Shown here one piece after another: positions 1 to 7,380 of a stretch of DNA of 41,003 bases (positions are counted from its first letter, which is position 1; each line of letters begins with the position of its first letter). A program made the position numbers and the translations under genes. The notes under the pieces were generated by a model. The model saw only the letters and a list, made by a program, of their open reading frames with translations. It made no database searches and had not been told where the DNA came from. This DNA comes from Nitrospirota bacterium (GTDB lineage: Bacteria; Nitrospirota; Thermodesulfovibrionia; Thermodesulfovibrionales; Magnetobacteriaceae): contig JADFYB010000010.1 of NCBI GenBank assembly GCA_015233245.1, positions 1 through 41,003 of the forward strand, in the 5' to 3' direction.

Positions 1-197
1 AGGGAGAGGGGATAAGCCATCAGAATATAGAGAGAATCTTTGATCCATTTTTCAGTACAAAAGACAGAGGCACGGGGTTGGGGTTGGCCATAGCGTCAAA
101 GATAATGCTGGTTCATGACGGAGCAATAAAGGTCAAAAGCGAGCCCGGCAAAGGCAGCAGCTTTGAGATGAATCTGCCGGTAAGTAAAATATTATGA
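1..197 (+). CDS. Sensor histidine kinase, C-terminal fragment (HATPase_c)
   Basis: Only the last ~64 codons are in the window, in the frame starting at base 3 and ending with TGA at 195-197; the gene begins upstream. The translation shows the end of a GHKL ATPase domain: the F-box region IFDPFFSTK, the G2 glycine loop GTGLGLAIA, and the usual closing strand GSSFEMNLP. These lie at the C-terminus of histidine kinases that autophosphorylate and pass phosphate to a response regulator. The sensor part, the phosphorylated His and any partner are outside the window. It converges on nadB with a ~34-bp gap that holds a T-run but no clear stem-loop. Confidence 0.85.
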   Translation, partial: GEGISHQNIERIFDPFFSTKDRGTGLGLAIASKIMLVHDGAIKVKSEPGKGSSFEMNLPVSKIL

Positions 198-231
198 CGG
201 TTTAAGTGTAGTTTTTTTCTTATTGAATACA

Positions 232-1803
232 TCAGGTAATCTCTATGCCGTTATTTTGAGTTTCATTCTTTTTTAGTGTTATATGGTAGAGGCTGATATC
301 AGTTTTTTTAGGAAAATCCGATCTGAAATGTGCTCCTATACTGTTTTTTCTGTAAAGTGCTGCTGTCACTATCAGAAACGATGTTTGAAACATGTTCTTT
401 ATTTCGTTTTCATAGCGGGTCATATAATTTGATGTTAAAATATGCCCCCATTTTTCTAAAACACCAAAGGCCTCAGTCAACGATATGTTACAGCGGATAA
501 TGCCGGCCTTTTCCCACATGAGTTTCCTTAAAAGACTTCTCAGTTCATCAGGTTCCTCGATAGTGTCAGTTTTAGAAGATAACACAATATCTGAAGACTT
601 AAACGATGAGTAGTCAACGTTTTCATTAAGGGCGCTCATCCCAGCCCTTTGGCCAAACACAAGCCCTTCAAGCAGACTGTTGCTGGCAAGCCTGTTAGCG
701 CCGTGAACTCCGGTATCGGCCACTTCTCCAGCAGCAAAAAGCCCTTTTATGTTTGTCCTGCCATAATTGTCCGTTCTTACTCCCCCCATCATGTAGTGTG
801 CGGCAGGAGAAATAGGTACAAGCTCCGATGTTATATCTATGTCGTATTTCAGGCAGGTTGTATATATCATGGGAAAACGCCTCTTTACGTAGTCCTTATC
901 AAGATGTGTTGCATCAAGGTACACAAATTGGCTGTTTGTTCGCACCAATTCAGACACTATAGCCCGGGAAACAATATCTCGTGGAGCAAGCTCAGCCGAG
1001 GGATGGTATAGCCTTAGAAACCGCTCTTTGTGTATGTTTTTTATGAACGCTCCCTCACCGCGCAATGCCTCAGTTAACAGAAACTGAGGAGCTGAGGGCG
1101 CATACAGTGTCGTTGGATGAAATTGTACAAACTCTATATCCTCTATTGCTGCCCCTGCTCTGAAAGCAACGGCTACACCATCCCCTGTAGCCACAGCAGG
1201 GTTTGTTGTGCGAGAAAATATCTGGCCGGTACCGCCTGTTGATAAAATTGTGGCCCTCGCAAGGAGTGCTATCACTTTGTTGTTTCTTATCACATAAGCG
1301 CCGTAACAGATGCCGTCCTTTACAATTAAATCAAGAACATATGAAAAAGAATATTTCCTGACTGAATCAAAGCTGCGCGCTTTGCTTATTAAAACCCGCT
1401 CTATCTCCTTACCGGTTGAATCCCCGTGAGCATGCAAAACCCGACGTCTTGAATGTGCTGCCTCAAGCGTAAATTCAAGCTTTGTGCCACTTTTGTCAAA
1501 CTCCATCCCCCATGACATTAGCTCCACAATCCTCTCCGGCCCCTCCTCCACTAATACCCTTACGGCCTCCTCTTTGCAAAGCCCATCCCCAGCCTTTATC
1601 GTATCTTCAAAGTGAATTCCTATTGTATCCTCATCACTTAAAGCCACTGCAACACCACCCTGAGCATACTCCGTGCACGATTCACTCACAACGTCCTTTG
1701 TTATGACGCAAACGCTGCCGTAAGATGCTAACTCTATGGCGGCTCTAAGCCCTGCCACACCGCTACCGATTATCAGGTAATCAAAATGTTCTTGTGTTAG
1801 CAC
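232..1803 (-). CDS. nadB: L-aspartate oxidase NadB
   Basis: This flavoenzyme oxidises L-aspartate to iminoaspartate, the first step of de novo NAD synthesis; NadA then condenses the product to quinolinate. The sequence has the N-terminal Rossmann FAD motif IIGSGVAGLRAA, the internal ATILSTGGTG segment, the active-site stretch LAPRDIVSRAI, and the C-terminal FAD-binding motif HGANRLASNSLLEG, all typical of the succinate dehydrogenase/fumarate reductase flavoprotein superfamily and of NadB in particular. The track start is a TTG at 1842 inside the upstream HAD gene. I prefer the GTG at 1803, just after the HAD stop, giving ~523 aa, close to the family norm. It is the last gene of a ykgJ-HAD-nadB transcription unit. 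nadA and nadC are not in the window. Confidence 0.93.
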   Translation of the reverse strand: MLTQEHFDYLIIGSGVAGLRAAIELASYGSVCVITKDVVSESCTEYAQGGVAVALSDEDTIGIHFEDTIKAGDGLCKEEAVRVLVEEGPERIVELMSWGMEFDKSGTKLEFTLEAAHSRRRVLHAHGDSTGKEIERVLISKARSFDSVRKYSFSYVLDLIVKDGICYGAYVIRNNKVIALLARATILSTGGTGQIFSRTTNPAVATGDGVAVAFRAGAAIEDIEFVQFHPTTLYAPSAPQFLLTEALRGEGAFIKNIHKERFLRLYHPSAELAPRDIVSRAIVSELVRTNSQFVYLDATHLDKDYVKRRFPMIYTTCLKYDIDITSELVPISPAAHYMMGGVRTDNYGRTNIKGLFAAGEVADTGVHGANRLASNSLLEGLVFGQRAGMSALNENVDYSSFKSSDIVLSSKTDTIEEPDELRSLLRKLMWEKAGIIRCNISLTEAFGVLEKWGHILTSNYMTRYENEIKNMFQTSFLIVTAALYRKNSIGAHFRSDFPKKTDISLYHITLKKNETQNNGIEIT

Positions 1804-1810
1804 TCTCTTA

Positions 1811-2506
1811 TTAGTCAGGTAATAGTTCGCTAAAGCTGTCAATAGAGTGGAGTTCGCTATTGTTTGAAGTTATCTCACGTGAGCTTGCCATGTTTTTTAT
1901 CAGCACATAACCGATACCGTAGTGTGCCGCACTACGTGCTACTTCAAGTGTATCGTCAATAAAAAGGACGTCTTTTTTGTTAAACCCAAGTGTTTGTTGA
2001 GCACTTATCCAAAACCCCTCATACTCCTTCGGCACACCCATATCAAGCGATGTGACCACTTTATCAAAGTACTTACCTAAAGCGGTTTTTTTCATTTTAA
2101 ACGCTATTGTCTTATAGTGTGCATTTGTTGTCAGCACTACATGTTTCTTATGTTTTCTAAGTTCTTTTAGGAAATCCTCAACGTGCGGGTGCACGTCAAC
2201 AAGGTGATGAATCTGCTCCTTAAGTGCAGGGATGTCAATCCCCAACTGCTCAGTCCAGAAATCAATATCAGTCCAGTTGAGGGTTCCCTCGTGGTGTTTG
2301 TAAAGAGCTAAGATTTGCCCTGTGGCACTGCCAAAACTAATATTATGCCTTTCGGCATATGTCTGAGGTACTAGATGTTTCCAAAAATAATCGTCAAAGT
2401 ACTTATCAATAAGAGTGCCATCCATGTCAAGAAGCACATGAGTTATGTGTCCATGTGTGTGTTTTTTGTCTCCCCACAGTGCTGCCCTTACATCTGAGAT
2501 GCTCAT
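1811..2506 (-). CDS. HAD-superfamily hydrolase (GMP/IMP 5'-nucleotidase/phosphatase type)
   Basis: A 231-aa haloacid-dehalogenase-fold phosphatase. Motif I is LLDMDGTLID (nucleophile Asp27, acid/base Asp29), motif II is the VVLTTNA stretch, and motif IV is FIDDTLEVA, with the residues expected for Mg2+-dependent phosphoester hydrolysis through an aspartyl-phosphate. The long helical insertion after motif I suggests a C1-type cap. The substrate cannot be read from sequence; the family includes nucleotidases and phosphoglycolate-like phosphatases. Its ATG overlaps the stop of the upstream ykgJ-like gene (ATGA), implying translational coupling, and nadB follows at once, so a role near nucleotide/NAD metabolism is possible but is inference. 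Confidence 0.85.
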   Translation of the reverse strand: MSISDVRAALWGDKKHTHGHITHVLLDMDGTLIDKYFDDYFWKHLVPQTYAERHNISFGSATGQILALYKHHEGTLNWTDIDFWTEQLGIDIPALKEQIHHLVDVHPHVEDFLKELRKHKKHVVLTTNAHYKTIAFKMKKTALGKYFDKVVTSLDMGVPKEYEGFWISAQQTLGFNKKDVLFIDDTLEVARSAAHYGIGYVLIKNMASSREITSNNSELHSIDSFSELLPD

Positions 2507-3174
2507 AAACTATTTTCTCCCTGTGCAGTCGTAGTTGTTTTGGAACAGCCACAAGTGGAGATATCAATCATTTCCTCATTAAAGTAGTCAAGCACCATTT
2601 CGGCTACAGTTTTTTTTATCTTCTGAAAAAACGTAAACTCAATCCTGAGTTGTTTCTCAAGAGCGGCAAGCATCGAGTAGTGTGAGGTTCTGTCAAAGTA
2701 GAAGTCGGGGTTGAATGTGCCGTCAGCGTCTTTAGCATAATTTTCCTTAAATCTGTTACAGCCAGGCCATTGTTGTTTTGGGGCTGTGTTGACTTTTAAC
2801 ACTGAGGGGACGCCGTGTGAGCGGCAAATGAGCGGCCTGTTTTCATATACAATGCATTTATCGTTAAAATTGAGAGGACACATTATTCTTAACGACTCCA
2901 TGTTAAAGGGGTTTTTTGCGACTTCCTTAAAGTACATCTCGGCTCTCATAAATATCACTTTCAAAAGCGCCTGATCGGTTATTTTTGATAGTCCCTCGCT
3001 AAGGTAGAAATACTCAAGCAATGTGTAGTGGTTAAACACGGTGGTGCAGCAGTTATCGGAGCAACCACTACAGGTAAAACCTCCGTAGTGATCTTGAGCA
3101 GCTTTATAGTCGGCATCTATAGCTGAAAAGATTTCTGATAAACGTATCATGTAGATTGAAATATCTGATTCCAT
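2503..3174 (-). CDS. YkgJ-family cysteine-cluster protein
   Basis: A 223-aa protein with the CxxCxxxCC cluster FTCSGCSDNCC (Cys35, 38, 42, 43), followed by further cysteines in IMCP, DKCIVY and LICRSHG (Cys99, 107, 117). This is the pattern of the YkgJ/Fli-type zinc- or iron-chelating cluster family (often called zinc/iron-chelating domain protein). The RPLICRSHG segment is characteristic. An extra CGCS motif lies near the C-terminus. The biochemical role of the family is unknown. The ATG at 3174 has a strong GGAGG ribosome site about 10 nt upstream. It is the first gene of the nadB operon and overlaps the HAD gene by 4 bp. Confidence 0.8.
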   Translation of the reverse strand: MESDISIYMIRLSEIFSAIDADYKAAQDHYGGFTCSGCSDNCCTTVFNHYTLLEYFYLSEGLSKITDQALLKVIFMRAEMYFKEVAKNPFNMESLRIMCPLNFNDKCIVYENRPLICRSHGVPSVLKVNTAPKQQWPGCNRFKENYAKDADGTFNPDFYFDRTSHYSMLAALEKQLRIEFTFFQKIKKTVAEMVLDYFNEEMIDISTCGCSKTTTTAQGENSL

Positions 3175-3228
3175 AGTTTTAAGACCTCCGGATTTTTGAC
3201 GTTAACATAACTTTAGATACCACAATCA

Positions 3229-3257
3229 ATTCTATAACAATACAACACATTTGTAAA
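3229..3257 (-). promoter_or_regulatory. Sigma-70-type promoter of the ykgJ-HAD-nadB operon
   Basis: Read on the minus strand: TTTACA (3257-3252), a 17-bp spacer, then TAGAAT (3234-3229). Each hexamer has one mismatch to consensus. It leaves a leader of ~50 nt before the GGAGG site of the ykgJ-like gene. Confidence 0.55.
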
Positions 3258-3320
3258 GGGTATAATGACCAGCAGAGCGGGATGGCGTCAAAACCTGCAA
3301 TTTATTCTTTCATGGAAGTG

Positions 3321-4172
3321 TTAACAGTGTACATCATCCTTAGCCTTGATATAATTTATAAATGCTGAACAGATAACTAAAAAGAATTTGGCATCTTCAA
3401 AGCGTATGGTTGACGATTCCATGAGGGCATGTCTGATACCGTTTTCGTCAGACGTATATCCATAAAGATTGCTTAGTGCGGACTTGAGTGCTGAGTGCAA
3501 CTCTATTTTTTTGTCTTCAAGTTTTTTGATCAACTGACCAAGTGTTCCTTTCTCATCGCCAACGGTAATTTTGACCAAACTCTCTACCGCAGATATTGCT
3601 TCCTTCATAGAATTGCGGTAGTCGGGATTTTCACGGTTAGATAACAATTCCAGTGATCTATGGAGATGTGTTTTCACTGAATCCTGAGCACTATCAATCG
3701 CACGTTCAATCGCCTCAATTTCTTGCGGTTCGGTAATCCGAGTGATCTTGCCACCGATGAATCGATAGGCGGAGACCTCCTTCTCTAATATATGGTTGCA
3801 GGTTACAAGAAACCACTCTTTATTGCCTACGTAGTTGTTTGCTATAAATTCAATAAAGTCATAAACCTCATACCATTGACACTCAAAGAAATATTTTCGT
3901 ATATAAGTGTGAACAACGCTCCAGTCGTTATCTAATGTATCTATAGGTTTATTGAAGTAGTGCAACCATAGGCGGATACACAACTGATTGAATGTTTTAT
4001 TAAGGGGGTTTGAAAGGCTTTGGTCTACATATCCGTTGTTAGAATATTGTACGTGTTTCCAGATATAAATATCCAACAAGCTCCACAGCCCATTTCTTAG
4101 TGGCTCATCCATCGACTCTATTTGAACAACGTCTCGGATTTTCGTATAATTATATCGTTCAGAAAATTTCAT
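3321..4172 (-). CDS. AbiJ-like abortive-infection protein (AbiJ_NTD4 plus C-terminal HEPN-like domain)
   Basis: A 283-aa protein starting MKFSERYNYTKIRDVVQIES, the pattern I associate with the AbiJ N-terminal domain 4 family. The C-terminal third, from about residue 150, is helical and contains an IRHALMES stretch followed by a helix ending FLVICSAFINYIK, which fits the HEPN-like C-terminal domain of abortive-infection proteins; such domains are often RNases. The proposed role is phage-triggered growth arrest. The ATG at 4172 directly follows an in-frame TAG, so the start is secure, but no good ribosome site is visible. It sits alone next to a toxin-antitoxin pair. The family call is recollection of the motif, not a search result. 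Confidence 0.65.
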   Translation of the reverse strand: MKFSERYNYTKIRDVVQIESMDEPLRNGLWSLLDIYIWKHVQYSNNGYVDQSLSNPLNKTFNQLCIRLWLHYFNKPIDTLDNDWSVVHTYIRKYFFECQWYEVYDFIEFIANNYVGNKEWFLVTCNHILEKEVSAYRFIGGKITRITEPQEIEAIERAIDSAQDSVKTHLHRSLELLSNRENPDYRNSMKEAISAVESLVKITVGDEKGTLGQLIKKLEDKKIELHSALKSALSNLYGYTSDENGIRHALMESSTIRFEDAKFFLVICSAFINYIKAKDDVHC

Positions 4173-4309
4173 CTATTGCAAAATATGACGACTTGCTATC
4201 GCTCCACGCACATTAAGCGTTGTCTAATATCAATGTCATTTTTATCTATGTACAATTATACAATTTATCCTCCTTTTTGTTAAAGCAGGTTTCAGTTACA
4301 CATATTAAA

Positions 4310-4837
4310 CTATTCATGTGTAAAATAATTCTGAATGACTGCCATAGGCAGGAAAAGCCGGTATGAGTAATTAATCAATGGGATAAACTGGAAATGCTCA
4401 TAAAACGATCTGGCCTTATTGTCTTTGGCATCAACAATTACAGCCACTGAGCCTATCTGTTCCGTCAATTTAAGAGAACGCCGGAGAGCATCCACAAGTA
4501 AGAGTTCGCCATAGCCTCTGCTCTGATAATGGCGGTCAACCGCGAGTCTGCCAATTAGTGTTGCGGGCATTATGGGATAGTGCGGCAGCTTTCTAACAAC
4601 CGGTTCCGGCAACTCCACAACATCAACGTTGGTAGAGGAAAGCGTGTAGTATCCGGCAATTGTTGATAGCGTATCACCCAAAAGGACAAACGAGGCAGCA
4701 ACCTTTTTTTTGACGTCCTGCACGGCCAGTTGCCGGATATAGCGTGTAAGCCCATCTACGTCGCAATCAAAAGCCGCACGGTTGTGATGTTTGCTTAGCA
4801 GCTCTATGACCGGATTAGAATCGGACGCCGCCGGCAC
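4310..4837 (-). CDS. GNAT-family acetyltransferase toxin (TacT-like)
   Basis: A 175-aa GNAT acetyltransferase. The N-terminus has the FDCDVDGLTRYIRQLA stretch typical of the toxin subfamily that acetylates charged tRNAs. The acetyl-CoA pyrophosphate loop region is LIGRLAVDRHYQSRGYGELL (R/Q-x-x-G-x-G/A pattern RGYGE), and the C-terminal half has the ARSFYEHFQFIPL motif with the catalytic-type Tyr. It starts at GTG 4837, two bases after the antitoxin TGA, as expected for a coupled TA operon. When free, TacT-type toxins block translation by acetylating the amino group of aminoacyl-tRNA; the partner DUF1778 antitoxin neutralises them. Confidence 0.88.
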   Translation of the reverse strand: MPAASDSNPVIELLSKHHNRAAFDCDVDGLTRYIRQLAVQDVKKKVAASFVLLGDTLSTIAGYYTLSSTNVDVVELPEPVVRKLPHYPIMPATLIGRLAVDRHYQSRGYGELLLVDALRRSLKLTEQIGSVAVIVDAKDNKARSFYEHFQFIPLINYSYRLFLPMAVIQNYFTHE

Positions 4838-4839
4838 GG

Positions 4840-5136
4840 TCAGTCCATAGTTTTTTTATAGCGTATTACAGCTTTTTTTAACCGTCCGGGTGGTATTACA
4901 GGGTTTAAGAGCGCAGAGACAAAGATTTCCCGATCCTCTTTAGTAAGCTCCATGACCTCATGGTTATGAATGACTTTCGTTGCCTCAGTTTGCAGTGTGG
5001 ATACTACAAAATCGGTCAGTGTGATACCCTGTAGTTGAGCAGCCCGTTTGAACAAGCGTTTTTGCTCACTGCTAATTCTGGCCTCTAAACGTCCGCCTTT
5101 TGAGCCGGTTTTGTACACTTCTTCTGTTAATGGCAT
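4840..5136 (-). CDS. DUF1778 ribbon-helix-helix antitoxin (TacA-like)
   Basis: A 98-aa protein with an N-terminal ribbon-helix-helix region (RLEARISSEQKRLFKRAAQ, then GITLTDFVVSTLQTEA), typical of DUF1778 antitoxins. The C-terminal tail, beginning at the LTKEDREIFVSALLNP motif, is the part that normally wraps the GNAT toxin. It is expected to bind its own promoter as a dimer and repress together with the toxin. ATG start at 5136. It lies directly upstream of the toxin, with its stop codon two bases before the toxin GTG. Confidence 0.88.
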   Translation of the reverse strand: MPLTEEVYKTGSKGGRLEARISSEQKRLFKRAAQLQGITLTDFVVSTLQTEATKVIHNHEVMELTKEDREIFVSALLNPVIPPGRLKKAVIRYKKTMD

Positions 5137-5157
5137 AGTATCTATCCTCTACCGTTT

Positions 5158-5186
5158 ATAGTACGACAAATAGCCGTACAAGTCAA
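5158..5186 (-). promoter_or_regulatory. Toxin-antitoxin promoter with overlapping operator-like inverted repeat
   Basis: On the minus strand: TTGACT (5186-5181), a 17-bp spacer, TACTAT (5163-5158), about 20 nt before the antitoxin ATG. The spacer is flanked by a GTACG...CGTAC inverted repeat (arms at 5161-5165 and 5175-5179), placed where RHH antitoxins usually bind to autoregulate. The promoter is seen in the sequence; the operator role is inferred. Confidence 0.6.
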
Positions 5187-5216
5187 GCAGACGAATCGCC
5201 TCATTCCAGACGCTCC

Positions 5217-5801
5217 TTACAGAGTGCCCTTAGTTGAAGGAACACCTTTAACGCGTGGCTCTATCTTTACGGCTGTGCTCAGGGCCCTGCCAAAGGCTTT
5301 AAATATGGACTCAATCATGTGGTGCGTATCCCTACCGTAGTGAAGCCGCACATGGAGATTGAACAAACCATTATTACTTACTCCTCTGAAAAAATCCTCA
5401 AAAAGCGATACCTGTAAATCCCTGAGTGTGTAGTCCCCTCCGGGCACATTATAAACCATATACGGTCTGCCGCTTAAATCAATAATAACCTCCGAGAGGC
5501 TTTCATCCATAGGGACTAAGGCACTGCCAAATCTGGTTATTCCCTCCTTCGTTCCTAACGCTTTTGCAATGGCAGCTCCCATAGTCAGCCCCACATCCTC
5601 CATCAAGTGGTGATAATCAACTTCAATATCTCCGGTTGCCTCCACGGTTAAATCAAACAGCCCGTGTTTACCCATAAGGTCAAGCATGTGGTTTAAAAAC
5701 GGTATCTGTGTGTTTATCTTCGTTACACCGCTGCCGTTGAGGACGATTTCCACTGTTACATCGGTCTCTTTTGTCTTTCTTGTTACTTTTCCTTTTCTCA
5801 T
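5217..5801 (-). CDS. hisB: Imidazoleglycerol-phosphate dehydratase
   Basis: A 194-aa HisB of the monofunctional type; it dehydrates imidazole glycerol phosphate to imidazole acetol phosphate in histidine synthesis. Diagnostic metal-binding and catalytic motifs are visible: IPFLNHMLD, VDYHHLMEDVG and GRDTHHMIESIFKAFGRAL, plus the FFRGVSNNG segment. There is no N-terminal HAD phosphatase domain, so it is not the bifunctional enterobacterial HisB. The ATG overlaps the hisC stop (ATGA), so the two are probably translated together. Confidence 0.96.
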   Translation of the reverse strand: MRKGKVTRKTKETDVTVEIVLNGSGVTKINTQIPFLNHMLDLMGKHGLFDLTVEATGDIEVDYHHLMEDVGLTMGAAIAKALGTKEGITRFGSALVPMDESLSEVIIDLSGRPYMVYNVPGGDYTLRDLQVSLFEDFFRGVSNNGLFNLHVRLHYGRDTHHMIESIFKAFGRALSTAVKIEPRVKGVPSTKGTL

Positions 5802-6859
5802 GTTGTCCTTTTAGTGTTTAATATTTTTTCTATACAATTTAAAAAGAAGGTGTTTTCCTCCGGTGTTCCCACTGTCACCCTGAGGCAGTCATTTAGAGCA
5901 GGCACAGCCGCTCCAAAACTCTTAACGGCAACCCCGCTTTCCAAAAGTTTACTATAGAGCTCAACTCCTTTCATGCGCAAGGGCTTTATTAAAAAGAAGT
6001 TTGAATCAGAGGGATAAACCCTGAGTGCGTTAAATTCGTTAAGTCTTTCCATGAGGCGATATCTTTCAGAAATGATTGTCTGTATGTCTTCAGAAAGCTC
6101 GCTCTGTTTTTTAGACAGCAAGTCAACTGCAATTGTCTGAGAAAGAGAGTTTACGTTATACGGAAGCCTGAGTTTATTGATTTCCTTTATGATGTCCTCT
6201 CTACCAATTACAAATCCAAGCCTCAAAGCTGCAAATCCGATTTTACTCAGTGTCTTCATTACAACAAGATTGTCATAATTGCCAATATATGAGACAAATG
6301 ACGGTTTATCAGAAAACGACTGATACGCCTCATCAACCACTACGAGCCCTTTGGATTCCATTATAATCCTATGGATATTTTCAACTGCAAACGCATTTCC
6401 TGTCGGGTTATTTGGAGAACTTATGAAAATAATCCGAGGATTTTTCTTATGTATTGTTTTAATAATAGCATCAGTATCAAGTTCAAAATCCTCGTTAAGT
6501 GCAATCGGAAGTGTAGCCTCCGAGAGAGACTTTGCGATTATGCTATACATCACAAATGTTGGCGTTGGATAAAGCACCGGGCCGCCCGTAGCCATGATAC
6601 AATAGTAAATGAGTTCATCGGAGCCGTTACCGTGCAAAATGTTTTCAGGCGGGACATCCCACATTTTTGAAAGAATCGCTCTCAACTCCCTTGCCTCAGG
6701 GTCGGGGTATTTATTGGTTTTAACTAAGTTAAGCGCTTCTGGGCTTATATCAAAGCCAAACGGGCTTTCATTGGCATCAAGTTTAGCTTTGCACTCAAAA
6801 TCATTAACCTTGTAGGCACTAAGGTTAATGACATTTTGTTTTATCAGGCTTACTAACAT
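5798..6859 (-). CDS. hisC: Histidinol-phosphate aminotransferase
   Basis: A 353-aa fold-type I PLP aminotransferase that converts imidazole acetol phosphate and glutamate to histidinol phosphate. It has the N-terminal KLDANESPFGF motif, the substrate/PLP loop SSPNNPTGN, VVDEAYQSF, and the Schiff-base lysine segment MKTLSKIGFAALRLGF. Length and motif order match HisC. It is the first gene of a hisC-hisB pair; the rest of the his pathway is elsewhere. The ATG at 6859 has no strong ribosome site, and I could not define a convincing promoter in the AT-rich DNA upstream. Confidence 0.95.
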   Translation of the reverse strand: MLVSLIKQNVINLSAYKVNDFECKAKLDANESPFGFDISPEALNLVKTNKYPDPEARELRAILSKMWDVPPENILHGNGSDELIYYCIMATGGPVLYPTPTFVMYSIIAKSLSEATLPIALNEDFELDTDAIIKTIHKKNPRIIFISSPNNPTGNAFAVENIHRIIMESKGLVVVDEAYQSFSDKPSFVSYIGNYDNLVVMKTLSKIGFAALRLGFVIGREDIIKEINKLRLPYNVNSLSQTIAVDLLSKKQSELSEDIQTIISERYRLMERLNEFNALRVYPSDSNFFLIKPLRMKGVELYSKLLESGVAVKSFGAAVPALNDCLRVTVGTPEENTFFLNCIEKILNTKRTT

Positions 6860-7228
6860 TCTATTTTAAAATACCATAATTTACTGTATAGTCATTGTAA
6901 CAAAAAAACTCTATTTTTTAACAATACTATACAGAGTAAACGCATTTCCAGAGAAAATAATATTATCCATGTAGTTATCGTTCCACCCAGCTTTAAGTCT
7001 TTTATTTTTAACACCTATTGTTGTAGTTTTTTTCTTTTTTAAAAGATTTAATTATGTCCCTCCTGATAACACTGATACATGTTACTTAAAATAACAACTC
7101 TATACTAACTATAGTGACAGAGTCAATTACTGATATATGATCATTTATGATGAAAAATCTTTTTTAGGAATTTATGAAATTTTATACAGAACTATCCATA
7201 ATAAATTTTAAAATCAATAATTTTTAAG
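6860..7228. other. AT-rich intergenic region between hisC and the nine-gene cluster
   Basis: About 370 bp without a credible gene. It contains homopolymer A/T runs and hexamers that could serve as promoters for hisC on the minus strand (for example TACAAT near 6880-6890), none convincing. No stem-loop terminator, repeat or RNA gene was recognised. It separates divergent transcription units, so promoters for both are expected here or just to the right. Confidence 0.6.
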
Positions 7229-7257
7229 TTGACAAAATATTAGATTTATGGTAGAAC
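7229..7257 (+). promoter_or_regulatory. Probable promoter of the nine-gene cluster
   Basis: TTGACA (7229-7234), a 17-bp spacer, TAGAAC (7252-7257): a perfect -35 and a 4/6 match -10. It would give a leader of ~115 nt before the first gene, containing a small TAGC/GCTA hairpin near 7318-7329. No other promoter of similar quality was noticed inside the cluster, which supports (but does not prove) a single transcript. Confidence 0.5.
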
Positions 7258-7380
7258 TTAAGCAGTAAGATATTTTTGCATACATTTTAAATGTAATAGT
7301 GCGTAAACTCCATCCGGTAGCAAATGCTATATACCAGTTGTTGTGTAGTTTAAATATTAAGAAAGACGAGGTAACATGGC

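Noticed and set aside
649-1011. 120-aa plus-strand ORF
   Set aside because: Antisense shadow within nadB.
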